Positions 22,984 to 31,854 of a DNA stretch of 58,196 nucleotides are shown here, one piece after another (within the stretch, counting starts at the first letter, position 1; the number at the start of each line of letters is the position of its first letter). The stretch is from Nonomuraea rhodomycinica (GTDB taxonomy: Bacteria > Actinomycetota > Actinomycetes > Streptosporangiales > Streptosporangiaceae), in contig NZ_JABWGO010000022.1 of the NCBI RefSeq assembly GCF_013363995.1, forward strand, positions 1-58,196, given 5' to 3'. Under the pieces are notes generated by a model. The model did not search any database, was not told the DNA's origin, and saw only the letters and a list, made by a program, of their open reading frames with translations. The position numbers were made by a program, and so were the translations under genes.

Positions 22984-23910
22984 TCAGACGAGCGGGGTCA
23001 GGTGGGTGTCGAGGTCGTCGAGGATCTTGCCGGCGGCCGTGACCCCGATGCCCAGCATCCAGATCTCGTCGTCCACGTTGTAGGCGTGCCCCGCCTTGAC
23101 GGCCGCGAGGTTCTTCCACAGCGGCCCGCCGGTCACCGCCGCCTGGCTCTTGGCGGCCGCCTCGCCGTACGCGCTGTAGAAGACGGCGTCGGCGTCGGCC
23201 TGGGCGATGTTCTCCTGGCTGACCTTGCCGAAGCGCTTGTCGGCCTGGTCGGCCAGCCGCTGCGCCTCGGGCCGCGGGATGCCCGCGTCGCCGACCACGA
23301 TGCCGCTGAACGACTCGGGACCGTACATGCGGATCTCCGTCGGCATGAAGCGGACGATGCTCACCTTGAGCGAGGTGAACTTGGCGCCGACCTGCTTGGC
23401 CCGCGCCTCGTAGGCCGACAGCAGCTCGGCGGCCCGCTCCTTCTTGCCCAGGGCCTCGGCGTCGAGCAGGAAGTTCTGCTTCCAGGTGACGCCGACCTTC
23501 TCGGTGAACACCGTGGGCGCGATCTTGCTGAGCTTGTCGTAGAAGGCGGCCTGGCGGAACTTGGTGCCGAGGATCAGGTCGGGCTTGAGCGCCATGATGG
23601 CCTCCAGGTTGAGCTGCTGGAGCGTGCCCACGGGCTTGGTGGCCGACAGGGCGGAGCCCAGGTACTTCGGCCACGCCTGGCTCTCGGCCGCCTGCGCCGC
23701 GCCCACCGGCGTCAGGCCGAGCGACACCATCGTGTCGAGCTTGTCGGTGTCGAGCACCACGACCCGCTTGGGCTCCGCCGGGACCTTCGTGACGCCCATG
23801 GCGTGCTTGACGGTCCGGGTCGGACCGGAGTCCTGGGACGGGGTGGAGGCGCCGCAGGCGGTGAGCGCGAGCAGGGGGAGCAGGGCCGCGGCGGCCAGGC
23901 GGAGACGCAT
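22984..23910 (-). CDS. Iron-siderophore ABC transporter substrate-binding lipoprotein
   Basis: 308-residue FecB/FepB-type periplasmic-binding-protein-like lipoprotein. The signal peptide MRLRLAAAALLPLLALTAC ends in the lipobox LTAC at about Cys19, and the fold starts PKRVVVLDTDKLDTMVSLGL with LKPDLILGTKF and a C-terminal DDEIWMLGIGVTAAGKILDD. The ATG at 23910 has AGGA 8 nt upstream. An iron box lies just upstream, so expression should rise under iron limitation. No permease or ATPase gene is adjacent, so it must share components encoded elsewhere. Confidence 0.93.
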   Translation of the reverse strand: MRLRLAAAALLPLLALTACGASTPSQDSGPTRTVKHAMGVTKVPAEPKRVVVLDTDKLDTMVSLGLTPVGAAQAAESQAWPKYLGSALSATKPVGTLQQLNLEAIMALKPDLILGTKFRQAAFYDKLSKIAPTVFTEKVGVTWKQNFLLDAEALGKKERAAELLSAYEARAKQVGAKFTSLKVSIVRFMPTEIRMYGPESFSGIVVGDAGIPRPEAQRLADQADKRFGKVSQENIAQADADAVFYSAYGEAAAKSQAAVTGGPLWKNLAAVKAGHAYNVDDEIWMLGIGVTAAGKILDDLDTHLTPLV

Positions 23911-23927
23911 GTGGGTTCCTTGATCGT

Positions 23928-23946
23928 TTAGGTAAGGCAACCCTAA
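23928..23946. promoter_or_regulatory. Iron box (DmdR1/IdeR-type operator)
   Basis: TTAGGTAAGGCAACCCTAA matches the actinobacterial iron-box consensus TTAGGTTAGGCTAACCTAA at 16 of 19 positions and lies 18 bp upstream of the siderophore-binding lipoprotein start. Fe(II)-loaded DmdR/IdeR would repress. Confidence 0.85.
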
Positions 23947-23989
23947 GTGTAGTGCCCGTCATGTCCGGAACGCAGGGTGTGAAAAGCCC

Positions 23990-24036
23990 GAAACAACCGC
24001 GAAACACCACTGAGGCGAGATTCACGAACGTGAAAC
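23990..24036 (+). promoter_or_regulatory. Putative GlnR boxes upstream of amt
   Basis: GAAAC-N6-GAAAC (23990-24005) and TTCAC-N6-GAAAC (24021-24036) fit the gTnAC-n6-GaAAC GlnR-box pattern known from actinobacterial amtB and glnA promoters; a further GAAAC is at 24054. The spacing between the pairs is not the canonical one, so this is a good but untested match. Confidence 0.6.
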
Positions 24037-24108
24037 ACGCCTGGTCGAGCCATGAAACCGCGGACGAACACGCTGTGGCCACACGTCATATGTAAGGAGG
24101 GTCGCGTC

Positions 24109-25422
24109 GTGAAGATCGATAGCGGCACGACTGCCTGGATGCTCACGGCCACCGCGTTGGTACTGCTGATGACTCCGGGCCTCGCGTTCTTCTACGGGGG
24201 CATGACCAGGGCCAAGAGCGTCCTGAACATGATGATGATGTCGTTCGTCGCCATCATCACCGTGACGATCGCCTGGGTGCTCTACGGGCACTCGCTGGCG
24301 TTCAGCGACAATTCCATGTCCTGGCTGAACCAGTTCGTCGGCGGCCTCGACCACGTCGGGCTGCAGAGCCTCGTCGACACGGCGACCAAGGACGACGGCA
24401 CGGGCATGCCCAGCCTGGTCTTCTCGGCCTTCCAGCTGACGTTCGCCATCATCACGGTCGCCCTGATCAGCGGCGCGATCGCGGACCGCGCGAAGTTCGG
24501 CGCCTGGGTGCTGTTCAGCTTCGTCTGGGCCACGATCGTGTACTTCCCCGTCGCCCACTGGGTCTGGGGCACCGGCTGGCTGAACACCCTCGGCATCGAG
24601 GACTTCGCGGGCGGCACGGTCGTCCACATCAACGCCGGCGCCGCCGCGCTCGCCCTCGCCCTGGTCCTCGGCAAGCGCAAGGGCTGGCGCAAGGAGCCGA
24701 TGCGCCCGCACAACCTCACGCTGGTGCTGCTCGGCGCCGGTCTGCTCTGGTTCGGCTGGTTCGGCTTCAACGCCGGCTCCGAGCTGGCGGTGGACGGCAC
24801 GGCCGGCCTGGCGTTCATGAACACCCAGATCGCCACCGCCGTCGCGGCCGGCGCCTGGCTCGTCGTCGAGAAGATGCGCGACGGCCACGCCACCAGCCTC
24901 GGCGTCGCCTCCGGCGCGGTCGCCGGCCTGGTCGCCATCACGCCCGCCTGCGGCTTCGTGGACCCCTGGGCCGCGATGCTCATCGGCCTGGTCGCCGGCG
25001 CGGTCTGCGCCTACGCCGTCGGCCTGAAGTACAAGCTCGACTTCGACGACTCCCTCGACGTGGTCGGCGTCCACCTGGTGGGCGGCGTCATCGGCGCCGT
25101 CTCCCTCGGCTTCCTGGCCGCCTACCCCTTCCTGGATCAGCAGAACAAGGGCCTGTTCTACGGCGGGGGCCTGACCCAGCTCGGCCTCCAGGTGCTCGGC
25201 CCGGTCGCCGTCGGCGGCTACTCCTTCGTCGTCACCTGGGTCCTCGGCAAGATCATCGACAAGGTGATGGGCTTCCGGGTCACGGCCGAGGAAGAGGTCA
25301 CCGGCATCGACATCACCACCCACGCCGAGACCGGCTACGACCTCGGCACCGTCCACGCCTCCGGCGTGGCATCCCCCAACGGGCCCGCCGTCACCCCGGC
25401 GCCTAAGAAGGTGGACGCATGA
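24109..25422 (+). CDS. amt: Ammonium transporter
   Basis: Trimeric inner-membrane ammonium channel of 437 residues with about eleven helices. Family landmarks are ALVLLMTPGLAFFYGGMTRA, the phenylalanine-gate and pore region with FSAFQLTFAIITVALISGAI, GGTVVHINAGAAALALALVL (first pore His), WFGWFGFNAGSELA and VDPWAAMLIGLVAG. The C-terminal cytoplasmic tail, which contacts GlnK, is present. The GTG at 24109 has AAGGAGG 8 nt upstream; an in-frame ATG at 24052 would add residues unlike the family. It overlaps glnK by 4 bp and lies behind probable GlnR boxes. Confidence 0.97.
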   Translation: MKIDSGTTAWMLTATALVLLMTPGLAFFYGGMTRAKSVLNMMMMSFVAIITVTIAWVLYGHSLAFSDNSMSWLNQFVGGLDHVGLQSLVDTATKDDGTGMPSLVFSAFQLTFAIITVALISGAIADRAKFGAWVLFSFVWATIVYFPVAHWVWGTGWLNTLGIEDFAGGTVVHINAGAAALALALVLGKRKGWRKEPMRPHNLTLVLLGAGLLWFGWFGFNAGSELAVDGTAGLAFMNTQIATAVAAGAWLVVEKMRDGHATSLGVASGAVAGLVAITPACGFVDPWAAMLIGLVAGAVCAYAVGLKYKLDFDDSLDVVGVHLVGGVIGAVSLGFLAAYPFLDQQNKGLFYGGGLTQLGLQVLGPVAVGGYSFVVTWVLGKIIDKVMGFRVTAEEEVTGIDITTHAETGYDLGTVHASGVASPNGPAVTPAPKKVDA

Positions 25423-25757
25423 GACTCATCACCGCGGTCATCAAGCCCTTCAAGCTCGATGACGTGAAGGCCGCCCTGGAGCAGTTCGGCATCAAGGGCA
25501 TGACGGTCAGCGAGGCCAGCGGCTACGGCCGGCAGCGCGGCCACACCGAGGTCTACCGGGGCGCCGAGTACCAGGTGGACCTGGTGCCGAAGGTCCGGCT
25601 GGAGGTGCTGGCGGACGAGGACGACGCCGACGACGTGATCGACGTCATCGTCAAGGCGGCCCAGACCGGGAAGATCGGCGACGGCAAGGTCTGGTCGGTG
25701 CCCGTGGACACGGTCATCCGCGTCCGCACCGGCGAGCGCGGCCCCGACGCCCTGTAG
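25419..25757 (+). CDS. glnK: Nitrogen regulatory protein P-II
   Basis: 112-residue PII trimer subunit that senses 2-oxoglutarate and ATP/ADP and plugs Amt under ammonium excess. It starts MRLITAVIKPFKLDDVKAAL. The T-loop contains GRQRGHTEVYRGAEYQVDLV with Tyr51, the residue adenylylated or uridylylated by GlnD. The B-loop is TGKIGDGKVWSVPVD and the C-loop VRTGERGPDAL. The ATG overlaps the amt stop (ATGA). A very strong hairpin follows, which may separate its expression from glnD. Confidence 0.98.
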   Translation: MRLITAVIKPFKLDDVKAALEQFGIKGMTVSEASGYGRQRGHTEVYRGAEYQVDLVPKVRLEVLADEDDADDVIDVIVKAAQTGKIGDGKVWSVPVDTVIRVRTGERGPDAL

Positions 25758-25764
25758 GCGCCAC

Positions 25765-25806
25765 CGCCGCTCCGGCGCGGACGCGGGCGTCCGCGCCGGA
25801 GCGGCG
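25765..25806 (+). terminator. Perfect 20-bp hairpin between glnK and glnD
   Basis: The arm at 25765-25784 is the exact reverse complement of 25787-25806, with only GG between, giving a very stable stem eight bases after the glnK stop. Probably an intrinsic terminator or processing/attenuation site that lets amt-glnK be expressed above glnD. Confidence 0.8.
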
Positions 25807-25867
25807 AGTCACGGCAGATCGGCAAGCGAGACGAGGGCGTCCGGACGGAGCCCGAAGAGGGGACGTC

Positions 25868-28093
25868 TTGAGGGGAGAAGCTCGCTCGTACGCCGCGGCG
25901 CGCAAGGAGCGGGCCGCGGACACGGACCGCTGGCTGAAGGACCTCTTCCGCACGGCGAGCGACGGCGACGGCGTCTCCCTGGTCGCCGTCGGCAGCCTGG
26001 GACGCGGCGAACTGGCCCCCGGCAGCGACCTCGACCTGGTGCTGCTGCACGGAGGCCGGGACGACGTCGCCAGGATCGCCGACCGCGTCTGGTACCCCGT
26101 CTGGGACTCGGGCGTCGGCCTCGACCACTCGGTGCGCACCGTCGAGGAGGCCGTCGCGGTCGCCCGCGACGACCTGAAGGCGGTCCTCGGCCTCATCCAG
26201 GCCCGGCACGTGGCCGGAGACCCGGAGCTGACCCGCAGGGCCAGGGAGGCGGTGCTCGCCGAGTGGCGCGCCGACTCCCGGCGCCGGCTGGGCGAGCTGC
26301 GCGAGGCGGCCGACAAGCGGGCCCAGACCAGCGGCGAGGTCGCCTTCCTCCTCGAACCCGACCTCAAGGACGGCCGTGGCGGCCTGCGCGACCTGCAGGC
26401 CATGCAGGCCGTGGCCGCCGCCTGGGTGGCCTCGGCGCCCGGGCCGCGGGCCCGCGAGGCGTACGAGTTCATCCTGGACGTGCGGCACGCGCTGCACGTC
26501 GTCACCGCCCGGGGGGCCGACCGGCTCGTCCTGCAGGAGCAGGAGGCCGTCGCCGGGCTGCTCGGCCTGCTGGACGCCGAGACGCTGATGCGCCGGCTCG
26601 CCGAGGCCGGCCGGACGATCTCCCACGCGTTCGACGTCACCTGGCGCACGGTTGACAGGCTCGTGTCAGGGCCGGCCCCGCGAGGGCGCCGGCCGCTGGC
26701 CGACGGCGTCGTCGAGCACGGCGGCGAGGTGGTGCTCGCCCGGGGCGCCGACCCCCGCAAGGACCCGCTGCTGGTGCTGCGCGCCGCTGCCGCGGCGGCC
26801 GACTCCGGCCTGCCGCTGGCGCCCGCGACGATGTCGGTCCTGGCGGCCCAGTCGCCTCCGCTGCCGGTGCCGTGGCCGGACGAGGCCCGCGACGCGCTGG
26901 TGTCGATCCTCGGGGCCGGCCGCGCCGCCGTGCCCGTCTGGGAGGAGCTCGACCAGGCCGGGATCCTTGTCAAGATTCTCCCTGACTGGGAGCGGGTGCG
27001 GCACCGGCCCCAGCGCAATCCCATTCACCGCTTCACCGTCGACCGGCACCTCATCGAGGCCGCGGCGAACGCCGCCAGTCACACGCGCGAGGTGTCGCGG
27101 CCCGACCTGCTGCTGATCGCGGCGCTGCTGCACGACATCGGCAAGGGCTGGCCCGGCGACCACTCGGCGACGGGCGAGGTCGTGGTGCGCGACATCGCCG
27201 CCCGCATCGGCCTGCCGCCCGCGGACGGGGAGATCCTGGCCACGGTGGTGCGCCACCATCTGCTGCTGCCGGAGACGGCGACCCGGCGCGACCTCGACGA
27301 CCCCGTGACGATCGAGAAGGTCGCGGGCACGGTCGGCTCCCGTGAGGTGCTGGACCTGCTGGCGGCCCTCGCGGTCGCCGACGGCCACGCCACCGGGCCG
27401 GCCGCCTGGAACGCCTGGAAGGCGGGCCTGGTCGCCGATCTCGTGCGTCGTGTCCGCTCCGTCCTGTCGGGCTCGCCGCCGCCCAGGGCGCCCTCCCTGT
27501 CGCCCGAGCAGGCGGCCCTGGCCCGTCACGGGGGCGGTGCCGTGCGCGTCAACGGGGGAGCGGTCACGGTGGTCGCCCCCGACCGGATCGGGCTGCTGTG
27601 GAGCGCGGCGGGCGTGCTCGCCGCGCACCGGATGATCGTCCGGTCGGCGTCGGCGGCCTCCGCGGGGTCCACGGCGGTGATCGAGTTCTCGGTCGTCCCC
27701 GAGTACGGCTCGCCGCCCGATCCGGCGACGCTGGAGGCCGACCTCCGTCTGGTCCTTGCCGGCCGTCTTGACATCGAGCAACGGCTGGCCCGCCGGAACC
27801 GGTATGTGAGGGCGCCTCGCGTTCCGGTGGCTCCACCCCGTGTGACCTTGGTGGACGACGCCTCGGCGACCGCCACGGTGGTCGAAGTCAGGGCCCATGA
27901 CAGGCCGGGACTGCTGTGGCGCATCGGACGGGCGTTCGGGGAGTGCGGTCTTGACGTGAGAGCTGCTCGCGTGGAGACTCTCGGCGCGGAGGCGGTGGAC
28001 GTCTTCTATGTGGTCGATCGCGCCGGACGTCCTCTCAGTGACGACGCGCAGCGAGGCCAGGTCCGCGATCTGGTGCTGGCGGCACTGCGCTGA
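25868..28093 (+). CDS. glnD: [Protein-PII] nucleotidyltransferase
   Basis: Bifunctional enzyme that adds (adenylyl- in characterised actinobacteria) and removes nucleotide on GlnK in response to nitrogen status. 741 residues, shorter than the ~800-890 of many relatives, mainly at the N-terminus. The nucleotidyltransferase motif is VGSLGRGELAPGSDLDLVLL (residues ~40-60), the GlnD linker follows, the HD hydrolase domain shows LLHDIGKGWPGDHSATGEVV (~419-440), and two ACT domains (~560-640, ~670-740) end the protein. The start is TTG at 25868 with GAGGGGAC upstream; the hairpin before it leaves little room for a longer N-terminus. Confidence 0.95.
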   Translation: MRGEARSYAAARKERAADTDRWLKDLFRTASDGDGVSLVAVGSLGRGELAPGSDLDLVLLHGGRDDVARIADRVWYPVWDSGVGLDHSVRTVEEAVAVARDDLKAVLGLIQARHVAGDPELTRRAREAVLAEWRADSRRRLGELREAADKRAQTSGEVAFLLEPDLKDGRGGLRDLQAMQAVAAAWVASAPGPRAREAYEFILDVRHALHVVTARGADRLVLQEQEAVAGLLGLLDAETLMRRLAEAGRTISHAFDVTWRTVDRLVSGPAPRGRRPLADGVVEHGGEVVLARGADPRKDPLLVLRAAAAAADSGLPLAPATMSVLAAQSPPLPVPWPDEARDALVSILGAGRAAVPVWEELDQAGILVKILPDWERVRHRPQRNPIHRFTVDRHLIEAAANAASHTREVSRPDLLLIAALLHDIGKGWPGDHSATGEVVVRDIAARIGLPPADGEILATVVRHHLLLPETATRRDLDDPVTIEKVAGTVGSREVLDLLAALAVADGHATGPAAWNAWKAGLVADLVRRVRSVLSGSPPPRAPSLSPEQAALARHGGGAVRVNGGAVTVVAPDRIGLLWSAAGVLAAHRMIVRSASAASAGSTAVIEFSVVPEYGSPPDPATLEADLRLVLAGRLDIEQRLARRNRYVRAPRVPVAPPRVTLVDDASATATVVEVRAHDRPGLLWRIGRAFGECGLDVRAARVETLGAEAVDVFYVVDRAGRPLSDDAQRGQVRDLVLAALR

Positions 28094-28185
28094 ACCACTC
28101 ACGACGGACGGGTCACATATGTAACGATTGCATCCGATTTGCGTATTTAGTCTCACGCTGCGGATACCTTGTGGACGTCCTAGAA

Positions 28186-28200
28186 CCCGTGGACCACGGG
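28186..28200. promoter_or_regulatory. 15-bp palindrome upstream of conservon 1
   Basis: CCCGTGG-A-CCACGGG is a perfect dyad 25 bp before the start of the first sensor kinase gene. TTGCGT (28139-28144) and GATACC (28163-28168), 18 bp apart, could be its promoter, placing the palindrome near the transcript start. Operator or 5'-leader hairpin; function unknown. Confidence 0.5.
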
Positions 28201-28224
28201 ATTGATTGAGGGGTAGCGGAAGCA

Positions 28225-31200
28225 GTGACTACGGGGAACTCCGACAGCGGCCAGGCCGCCGGACGGGCGCGCGACAGGCGATCCCTGTCGCCCCGGATCG
28301 GACTGCGCAACTGGCGCGTGAGATGGCGTCTGACCGCCCTCATCCTGGTTCCCACCGTCGTCTGCGTGGCGCTGGGGGGCGCCCGCGTGGTCGGGTCGAT
28401 CCAGAGCATCAACGACTACGAACGCACCATCCGGGCAGCCGAGGACGCCGGGCACATCCGCGACCTGGTCCAGGCGCTGGGCATGGAGCGTGACACGGGC
28501 GGCTGGATGGCGGCCGTCTCCGGCGCCCAGCGCAAGAAGCTCGCCAAGCCGTACGCCGAGCGCAAGGCCGCCGTCGACAAGCTCGTCTCCACCGTGCAGG
28601 CCGACATGGACGCGATGGACGAGTCGTACGGCGTGCGCGTCCTCGACGTCGTCCGGCGGGCCCGCCTCGACGTCAAGCAGCTCGCCCGGACCCGCGCCGA
28701 GGGCCAGCGCGACACCTCCCGCTACAACACCCTGCTCGACACGATGCTGCGCCTGCACGACGAGCTGAGCCTGCTCAGCGACGACTCGCAGATCATCGGC
28801 CAGTTCCGCGCCCTGGGCGCGCTCGCCCGGGCCAAGGAGGAGATCTCCCGCCAGCGGGTCCAGCTCATCAAGGGCTACTACCAGCCCGGCAGCATGGACT
28901 CCAAGGAGGTCGAGCGCTTCATCGCCTCCAACGCCGCCCAGCGCTCCGACATGGCCACCGTCGGCCAGGAGGCCGGCCCGCAGGTCGCCATCCAGCTCCA
29001 GAAGGCGCTGACCCGGCCCGAGTACTACAACACCGAGCTGATCAAGTCCCGCGCCGTCACCCTGGCCAGCGGCAAGGCGCCCGGCGTCCGCATCCGGCAG
29101 AACCTGCTCGCCTCCACCGACCCCCGCAAGGTCTCGGCCACCGACCAGTGGTTCAACGACAACGCCTCCACGATCGAAGCCCTCCACTCGGTGGAGGACG
29201 ACATCAGCAAGAAGGTGGCCCTGCGCGGCACCGAGCTGCGCGACGCCGAGATCCGCAACGCGGTCATCGCCGGTGTGCTCATCCTCGCGCTGCTGCTGCT
29301 CGTGGCGCTGCTCACCGTCGCCATCGCCCGCTCCATGGTCACCCCGCTGCGCCGCCTGCGCACCGAGGCCCTGGAGATCGCCGGCTTCCGCCTGCCGGAC
29401 GTGGTCCGCAAGCTCCGCCTCAACGGCGACGTGGTTCCCGAGGTGCGGCCGATCGGCGTCGAGGGCACCGACGAGATCGGTGAGGTGGCCAAGGCCTTCG
29501 ACCAGGTCCACCGGCAGGCCGTCCGGCTGGCGGGCGAGGAGGCCGAGCTGCGCGGCAACATCAGCTCGATGTTCGTCAACCTCTCGCGCCGCACCCAGAC
29601 GCTGGTCGAGCGGCAGATCTCGCTCATCGACGGCCTGGAGAAGGGCGAGCAGGACGGCGCCCGCCTCGCCGACCTGTTCAAGCTCGACCACCTGGCCACC
29701 CGCATGCGCCGCAACTCCGAGAACCTGCTGGTCCTCGCCGGCCACGAGCCCTCCCGGCGGCGCAGCCAGCCGGCCAAGCTCGTGGACGTCGTGCGCGCCG
29801 CGCTCTCCGAGGTCGAGGGGTACGAGCGCGTCCAGGTGAAGGTCCACCGCGCCACCGCGGTGGTCGGCAGCGCCGCCAACGACCTCGTCCACCTCGTGGC
29901 CGAGCTGGTCGAGAACGCCCTGCAGTTCTCCCCGAGCAACGCCCAGGTCTCCGTGACCAGCAGCCTCATCGAGGGCGGCGGCGCCCTGCTGTCGGTGACC
30001 GACTCCGGCATCAGCATGACCGAGGAGGAGCTGGCCGAGGCCAACCGCCGCCTCGCCGAGCCGCCCGTCGTGGACGTGTCGGTCTCGCGGCGCATGGGCC
30101 TGTTCGTGGTCGGCCGCCTGGCCCTGCGCCACGGCATCCGCGTCCAGCTGCGCAAGGGCGACGGCAACGGCCTGATCGCCATGGTGCTGCTGCCGCCGGC
30201 GCTCATCCCCGACGGCGCCCAGCAGCCGCTGCCGCAGCGCCCCGCCTTCGGCGGCGAAGCGGCCGCCTCCGCGCCCGCGCCGCGCGGCCCCGGGTTCGGC
30301 GGCTCCGGCCTGACCACTCCCGGCGTCGGCGGCCCGGGTCTCGCTGGGCCCGGTCTCGCTGGGCCCGGTCTCGGCGGTCCCGCGCTGGCGGGCAGCGGCG
30401 TGGGCGGGTCCGGCGCGAACGGCAGCCGGCAGGGCAGCCCGGCGCAGAACGGCACCTTCCGCTCGTTCGGCACCCTCGACTCCTTCGGCACCTCCGGCAA
30501 CGGCACGGGCGGCTCCGGCGTCCCGTTCACCGCCGACACCGACGGCGGCGCCCTGCGCCAGCCCTCGTACGACACCGGCGGCTTCCCCTCGTACCCGAGC
30601 CCGGACACTCCCGGCGGCTTCCCGTCCTACCCGAGCCAGGAGGGGGCGGGCGGCTTCCCGTCGTCCCCGGCCGTCGAGGGGCCCGTCAGGGAGAACCCGC
30701 CCCGGCGCGAGTCCCTGCCGCGCAGGGACGCCTTCCCGAGCCACGAGGGCTTCCCGAGCCGCGACGGCTTCCCCAGCCGTGAGGGTTTCCCAGGCCGCGA
30801 CGAGTTCCCGAGCCGTGAGGGCTTCCCCAGCCGCGACGGCTTCCCGGCCCCGGCGAGCGGTCATGGCGCGTACCCGACGCCACCGCCCGCCACCTCGGGT
30901 TACAGCACCGCCGACGTGCGCAGGCCGGAGGCTCCGCCCTCGGTGGACGTCTCCCCGATGGACAAGGACCAGGAGGAGTACCTGCCGATCTTCGCGTCGG
31001 TGGAGTCGGCCTGGTTCCGCCGTCCGCCCGGGGAGCAGGCGCCGCCCGCGCCCGGCCGAGATGAGCACAACCCATCGCAAGCCGTAGTCTCTGGGGAGGA
31101 AGCGTGGCGAACGGCCGCGGACGCCGGTTGGCGTGCGGCGGCCGCGGCCAGCGACCCCAGCCTCGGCGGCATCACCGCCGCCGGGTTGCCCAAACGCACC

Positions 31201-31380
31201 CCCAAGGCCAACCTGGTCCCGGGTACGGCCGGTTCGCAGGCCGCGCAGCCCCAGCGGCAGCAGCGGCAGGCGCCGGTGCCGCCGGTCTCGGCTGACCGGA
31301 TGCGCAGCCGGATGGCCAGCTTCCAGCAGGGAGTGCGAAGGGGACGGGCGGAAGTACGCGAACAGGAGGAACGAGAGTGA
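28225..31380 (+). CDS. cvnA: Conservon 1 sensor kinase with NIT-like input domain (CvnA)
   Basis: Membrane histidine-kinase-like protein, 1051 residues, start GTG 28225. TM1 is at ~37-58. An extracellular helical region follows, containing LARAKEEISRQR and typical of nitrate/nitrite-sensing NIT domains (PF08376). TM2 (~347-370) is followed by a HAMP linker. The kinase core has FKLDHLATRMRRNSENLLVL (conserved His489), N box LVENALQFSP (Asn564) and G1 box DSGISM (Asp593), where the second Gly is Ser. A long Pro/Gly-rich tail (from ~660) contains 18-bp-encoded repeats and ends with conserved short motifs (EEYLPIFASVESAWF, PKANLVPG, FQQG). The cvnB, cvnC and cvnD genes follow. No response regulator is nearby, as in Streptomyces conservons. 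Confidence 0.94.
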   Translation: MTTGNSDSGQAAGRARDRRSLSPRIGLRNWRVRWRLTALILVPTVVCVALGGARVVGSIQSINDYERTIRAAEDAGHIRDLVQALGMERDTGGWMAAVSGAQRKKLAKPYAERKAAVDKLVSTVQADMDAMDESYGVRVLDVVRRARLDVKQLARTRAEGQRDTSRYNTLLDTMLRLHDELSLLSDDSQIIGQFRALGALARAKEEISRQRVQLIKGYYQPGSMDSKEVERFIASNAAQRSDMATVGQEAGPQVAIQLQKALTRPEYYNTELIKSRAVTLASGKAPGVRIRQNLLASTDPRKVSATDQWFNDNASTIEALHSVEDDISKKVALRGTELRDAEIRNAVIAGVLILALLLLVALLTVAIARSMVTPLRRLRTEALEIAGFRLPDVVRKLRLNGDVVPEVRPIGVEGTDEIGEVAKAFDQVHRQAVRLAGEEAELRGNISSMFVNLSRRTQTLVERQISLIDGLEKGEQDGARLADLFKLDHLATRMRRNSENLLVLAGHEPSRRRSQPAKLVDVVRAALSEVEGYERVQVKVHRATAVVGSAANDLVHLVAELVENALQFSPSNAQVSVTSSLIEGGGALLSVTDSGISMTEEELAEANRRLAEPPVVDVSVSRRMGLFVVGRLALRHGIRVQLRKGDGNGLIAMVLLPPALIPDGAQQPLPQRPAFGGEAAASAPAPRGPGFGGSGLTTPGVGGPGLAGPGLAGPGLGGPALAGSGVGGSGANGSRQGSPAQNGTFRSFGTLDSFGTSGNGTGGSGVPFTADTDGGALRQPSYDTGGFPSYPSPDTPGGFPSYPSQEGAGGFPSSPAVEGPVRENPPRRESLPRRDAFPSHEGFPSRDGFPSREGFPGRDEFPSREGFPSRDGFPAPASGHGAYPTPPPATSGYSTADVRRPEAPPSVDVSPMDKDQEEYLPIFASVESAWFRRPPGEQAPPAPGRDEHNPSQAVVSGEEAWRTAADAGWRAAAAASDPSLGGITAAGLPKRTPKANLVPGTAGSQAAQPQRQQRQAPVPPVSADRMRSRMASFQQGVRRGRAEVREQEERE
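30733..30840 (+). repeat. 18-bp in-frame repeats in the conservon 1 kinase tail
   Basis: Six full units with TTC at 30733, 30751, 30769, 30787, 30805 and 30823, plus a partial seventh, encode FPS-H/R-E/D-G type hexapeptides (FPSRDG, FPSREG, FPGRDE). A separate 15-bp repeat encoding GPGLA lies at about 30331-30375. Confidence 0.85.
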
Positions 31381-31405
31381 GCGAGCGTCTTTCCAGGGAG
31401 GACGC

Positions 31406-31828
31406 GTGACAACGCTGAGCCACGAGGCGCATCGGTTCGACTGGCTGATCACGGACTTCGTGCGCAACACCCCCGGTGTCGCGCACGCGGTCGTCGTCTC
31501 GGCCGATGGTCTCTGCCTGGCGAGCTCTGAGGGCTTCCCGCCCGACCGGGCCGACCAGCTCGCCGCGGTCTCCGCCGGCCTGCTGAGCCTCACCGTGGGC
31601 GCGTCCCGCGTCTTCGAGGGCGGCTCCGTGACGCAGACGGTCGTCGAGATGCAGCGCGGCCTGCTCATCGTGATGGCGATCAGCGACGGCTCGGTGATCA
31701 CCGTGCTGGCCGCGCCCGACTGCGACATGGGTCTGGTGGCCTACCAGATGACCCTGCTCGTCGACCGGGCCGGCCAGGCGCTGACGCCGGCCCTGCGCGC
31801 CGAGCTCCAGGCTGCCAGGACACGGTGA
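31406..31828 (+). CDS. cvnB: Roadblock/LC7-domain protein of conservon 1 (CvnB)
   Basis: 140-residue cytosolic roadblock/LC7 fold protein, the likely partner or regulator of the CvnD GTPase, as MglB is for MglA. It begins DWLITDFVRNTPGVAHAVVV, followed by RVFEGGSVTQTVVEMQRGLL and CDMGLVAYQMTLLVDRAGQ, nearly the same as in the two other conservons here. The GTG at 31406 has GGGAGG 4-5 nt upstream and follows the kinase stop by 25 bp. Confidence 0.95.
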   Translation: MTTLSHEAHRFDWLITDFVRNTPGVAHAVVVSADGLCLASSEGFPPDRADQLAAVSAGLLSLTVGASRVFEGGSVTQTVVEMQRGLLIVMAISDGSVITVLAAPDCDMGLVAYQMTLLVDRAGQALTPALRAELQAARTR

Positions 31829-31854
31829 GGCGATGACACTCATGGGAGAGGGCC

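Noticed and set aside
24052..24108. Longer Amt N-terminus from ATG 24052
   Set aside because: The extra residues do not resemble Amt proteins, and the GTG at 24109 has a strong AAGGAGG at the right distance.
25868..28093. glnD as a truncated pseudogene because it is shorter than many relatives
   Set aside because: Nucleotidyltransferase, HD and both ACT domains are intact and the frame is uninterrupted; only a variable N-terminal extension is short.
28180..31728. Very long antisense frame opposite the conservon 1 kinase
   Set aside because: Shadow of a GC-rich gene; no recognisable domain, and the opposite strand encodes a complete kinase.
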